From assembly GCF_000383855.1 (NCBI RefSeq), contig NZ_KB912877.1, forward strand, positions 4,718,745-4,782,744: DNA of 64,000 bases, read 5' to 3'. The position numbers were made by a program, and so were the translations under genes. Every line of letters starts with the position of its first letter. Position 1 is the stretch's first letter. This document shows positions 63,521-64,000 of this stretch, piece by piece. The notes under the pieces were generated by a model. The model did not search any database. It was not told the origin of the DNA and saw only the letters and a list, made by a program, of their open reading frames with translations. Source of the DNA: Methylobacter marinus A45 (GTDB lineage Bacteria; Pseudomonadota; Gammaproteobacteria; Methylococcales; Methylomonadaceae).

Positions 63521-64000
63521 ATGTCTTTACATAACCCACGACAAAATTATCTGATTAATGCGCTGCCGCCGTTCATCTTCGAACGCTTGTCGCCGCACCT
63601 GGAACTGGTTCCCATGCCGCTCGGCGAAGCACTGTACGAGTCCGGGGATCCTTTGTATCACGTTTACTTCCCGACAACCTGCATCGTATCCCTGCTTTAT
63701 GTGCTGGAAAACGGCGCATCGGCCGAAATTGCCGTGGTCGGCCATGAGGGCATGGTTGGAGTGGCCTTGTTCATGGGCGGCGGAACCATGCCCAACCGGG
63801 CGGTCGTGCAAAGCGCCGGACACGCCTATCGCATGAAGGGCAGCGTACTCAAACAGGAATTCAACCGCTCCGGCGGGCGCCGTTACGGCATGCTGCACCA
63901 ATTGCTGCTGCATTACACTCAGGCGCTGATGACGCAGACCTCGCAAACGGCGGTCTGCAACCGGCATCATTCGGTCGACCAGCAACTGTGCCGCTGGTTG
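63521..64000 (+). CDS. Crp/Fnr-family regulator, N-terminal part (cut by window edge)
   Basis: The 160 visible residues form the cNMP-binding-type jelly roll: LYESGDPLYHVYFPTTCIV, then VLENGASAEIAVVGHEGMVG and the dimerisation helix starting near LKQEFNRSGG. The HTH domain lies beyond position 64000. The Arg/Ser cAMP pocket of Crp is not obvious, so it may bind another ligand or none. An operator-like palindrome precedes it, matching six others upstream of nearby stress genes, which makes it a candidate regulator for the island. Confidence 0.9.
   Translation, partial: MSLHNPRQNYLINALPPFIFERLSPHLELVPMPLGEALYESGDPLYHVYFPTTCIVSLLYVLENGASAEIAVVGHEGMVGVALFMGGGTMPNRAVVQSAGHAYRMKGSVLKQEFNRSGGRRYGMLHQLLLHYTQALMTQTSQTAVCNRHHSVDQQLCRWL

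Overview
The window reads as chromosomal DNA of a gammaproteobacterium. Cas1 and Cas2 are close to the E. coli type I-E proteins, and there are REP-like hairpins, YqjD/YqjE-type proteins and a Crp-type regulator. A lanthanide-type PQQ alcohol dehydrogenase with a MxaJ-like partner, a cysteine-rich copper-storage-type protein and an N-ATPase operon together suggest a methylotroph, possibly a methanotroph of the Methylococcales. That placement is inference; no methane monooxygenase or rRNA gene is present to confirm it.

Region 1 (1-12.4 kb) is a type I-E CRISPR-Cas locus. An IS21-family element, of which only the right end is in the window, has inserted into a repeat at the leader-distal side of an array with 26 complete repeats. 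The leader lies next to cas2. All cas genes are on the minus strand in the order cas3-casA-casB-[DUF4160-DUF2442]-cas7-cas5-cas6e-[HicB-like]-cas1-cas2, with a WYL-domain regulator upstream of cas3. Two toxin-antitoxin-like insertions sit inside the operon, and one is translationally interlocked with casB and cas7.

Region 2 (13.0-21.7 kb) is a strikingly GC-rich plus-strand operon: a PQQ alcohol dehydrogenase, its MxaJ-like partner, a c-type cytochrome lipoprotein, a caa3-type cytochrome oxidase (coxB with fused cytochrome c, coxA, coxC), a small membrane protein, CtaG and another cytochrome c. It looks like a self-contained alcohol-to-oxygen respiratory cassette, probably transferred as a unit. 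A beta-propeller protein (22.0-23.1 kb) and REP-like repeats follow.

Region 3 (23.3-39.7 kb) holds an N-type (Na+-type) F-ATPase operon, atpD-C-Q-R-B-E-F-A, whose last gene atpG lies about 9.8 kb away from atpA. The intervening DNA carries a glucose dehydrogenase/gluconolactonase/gluconokinase set, a TonB receptor/binding protein/di-haem oxidoreductase operon, and a lone ModC ATPase preceded by a near-perfect ModE-type palindrome. An RND efflux pump with its membrane fusion protein follows (40.2-44.3 kb).

Region 4 (44.4-64 kb) is a stress/envelope island. It contains four BON proteins, DUF3309, DUF3096 and other micro-membrane proteins, DUF883/YqjE-type membrane proteins, hemerythrin, copper-storage-like and SmbP-like metal binders, ferritin-like proteins, a PQQ sugar dehydrogenase, two tandem beta-helix secreted proteins, an RlpA-like protein and a Crp/Fnr-type regulator cut by the window edge. 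Seven copies of one imperfect palindrome (GTRCG-N4-CGNAC, usually followed by ATAAGT/ATAAAT) lie upstream of these genes, including the regulator. This suggests one previously unlabelled regulon.
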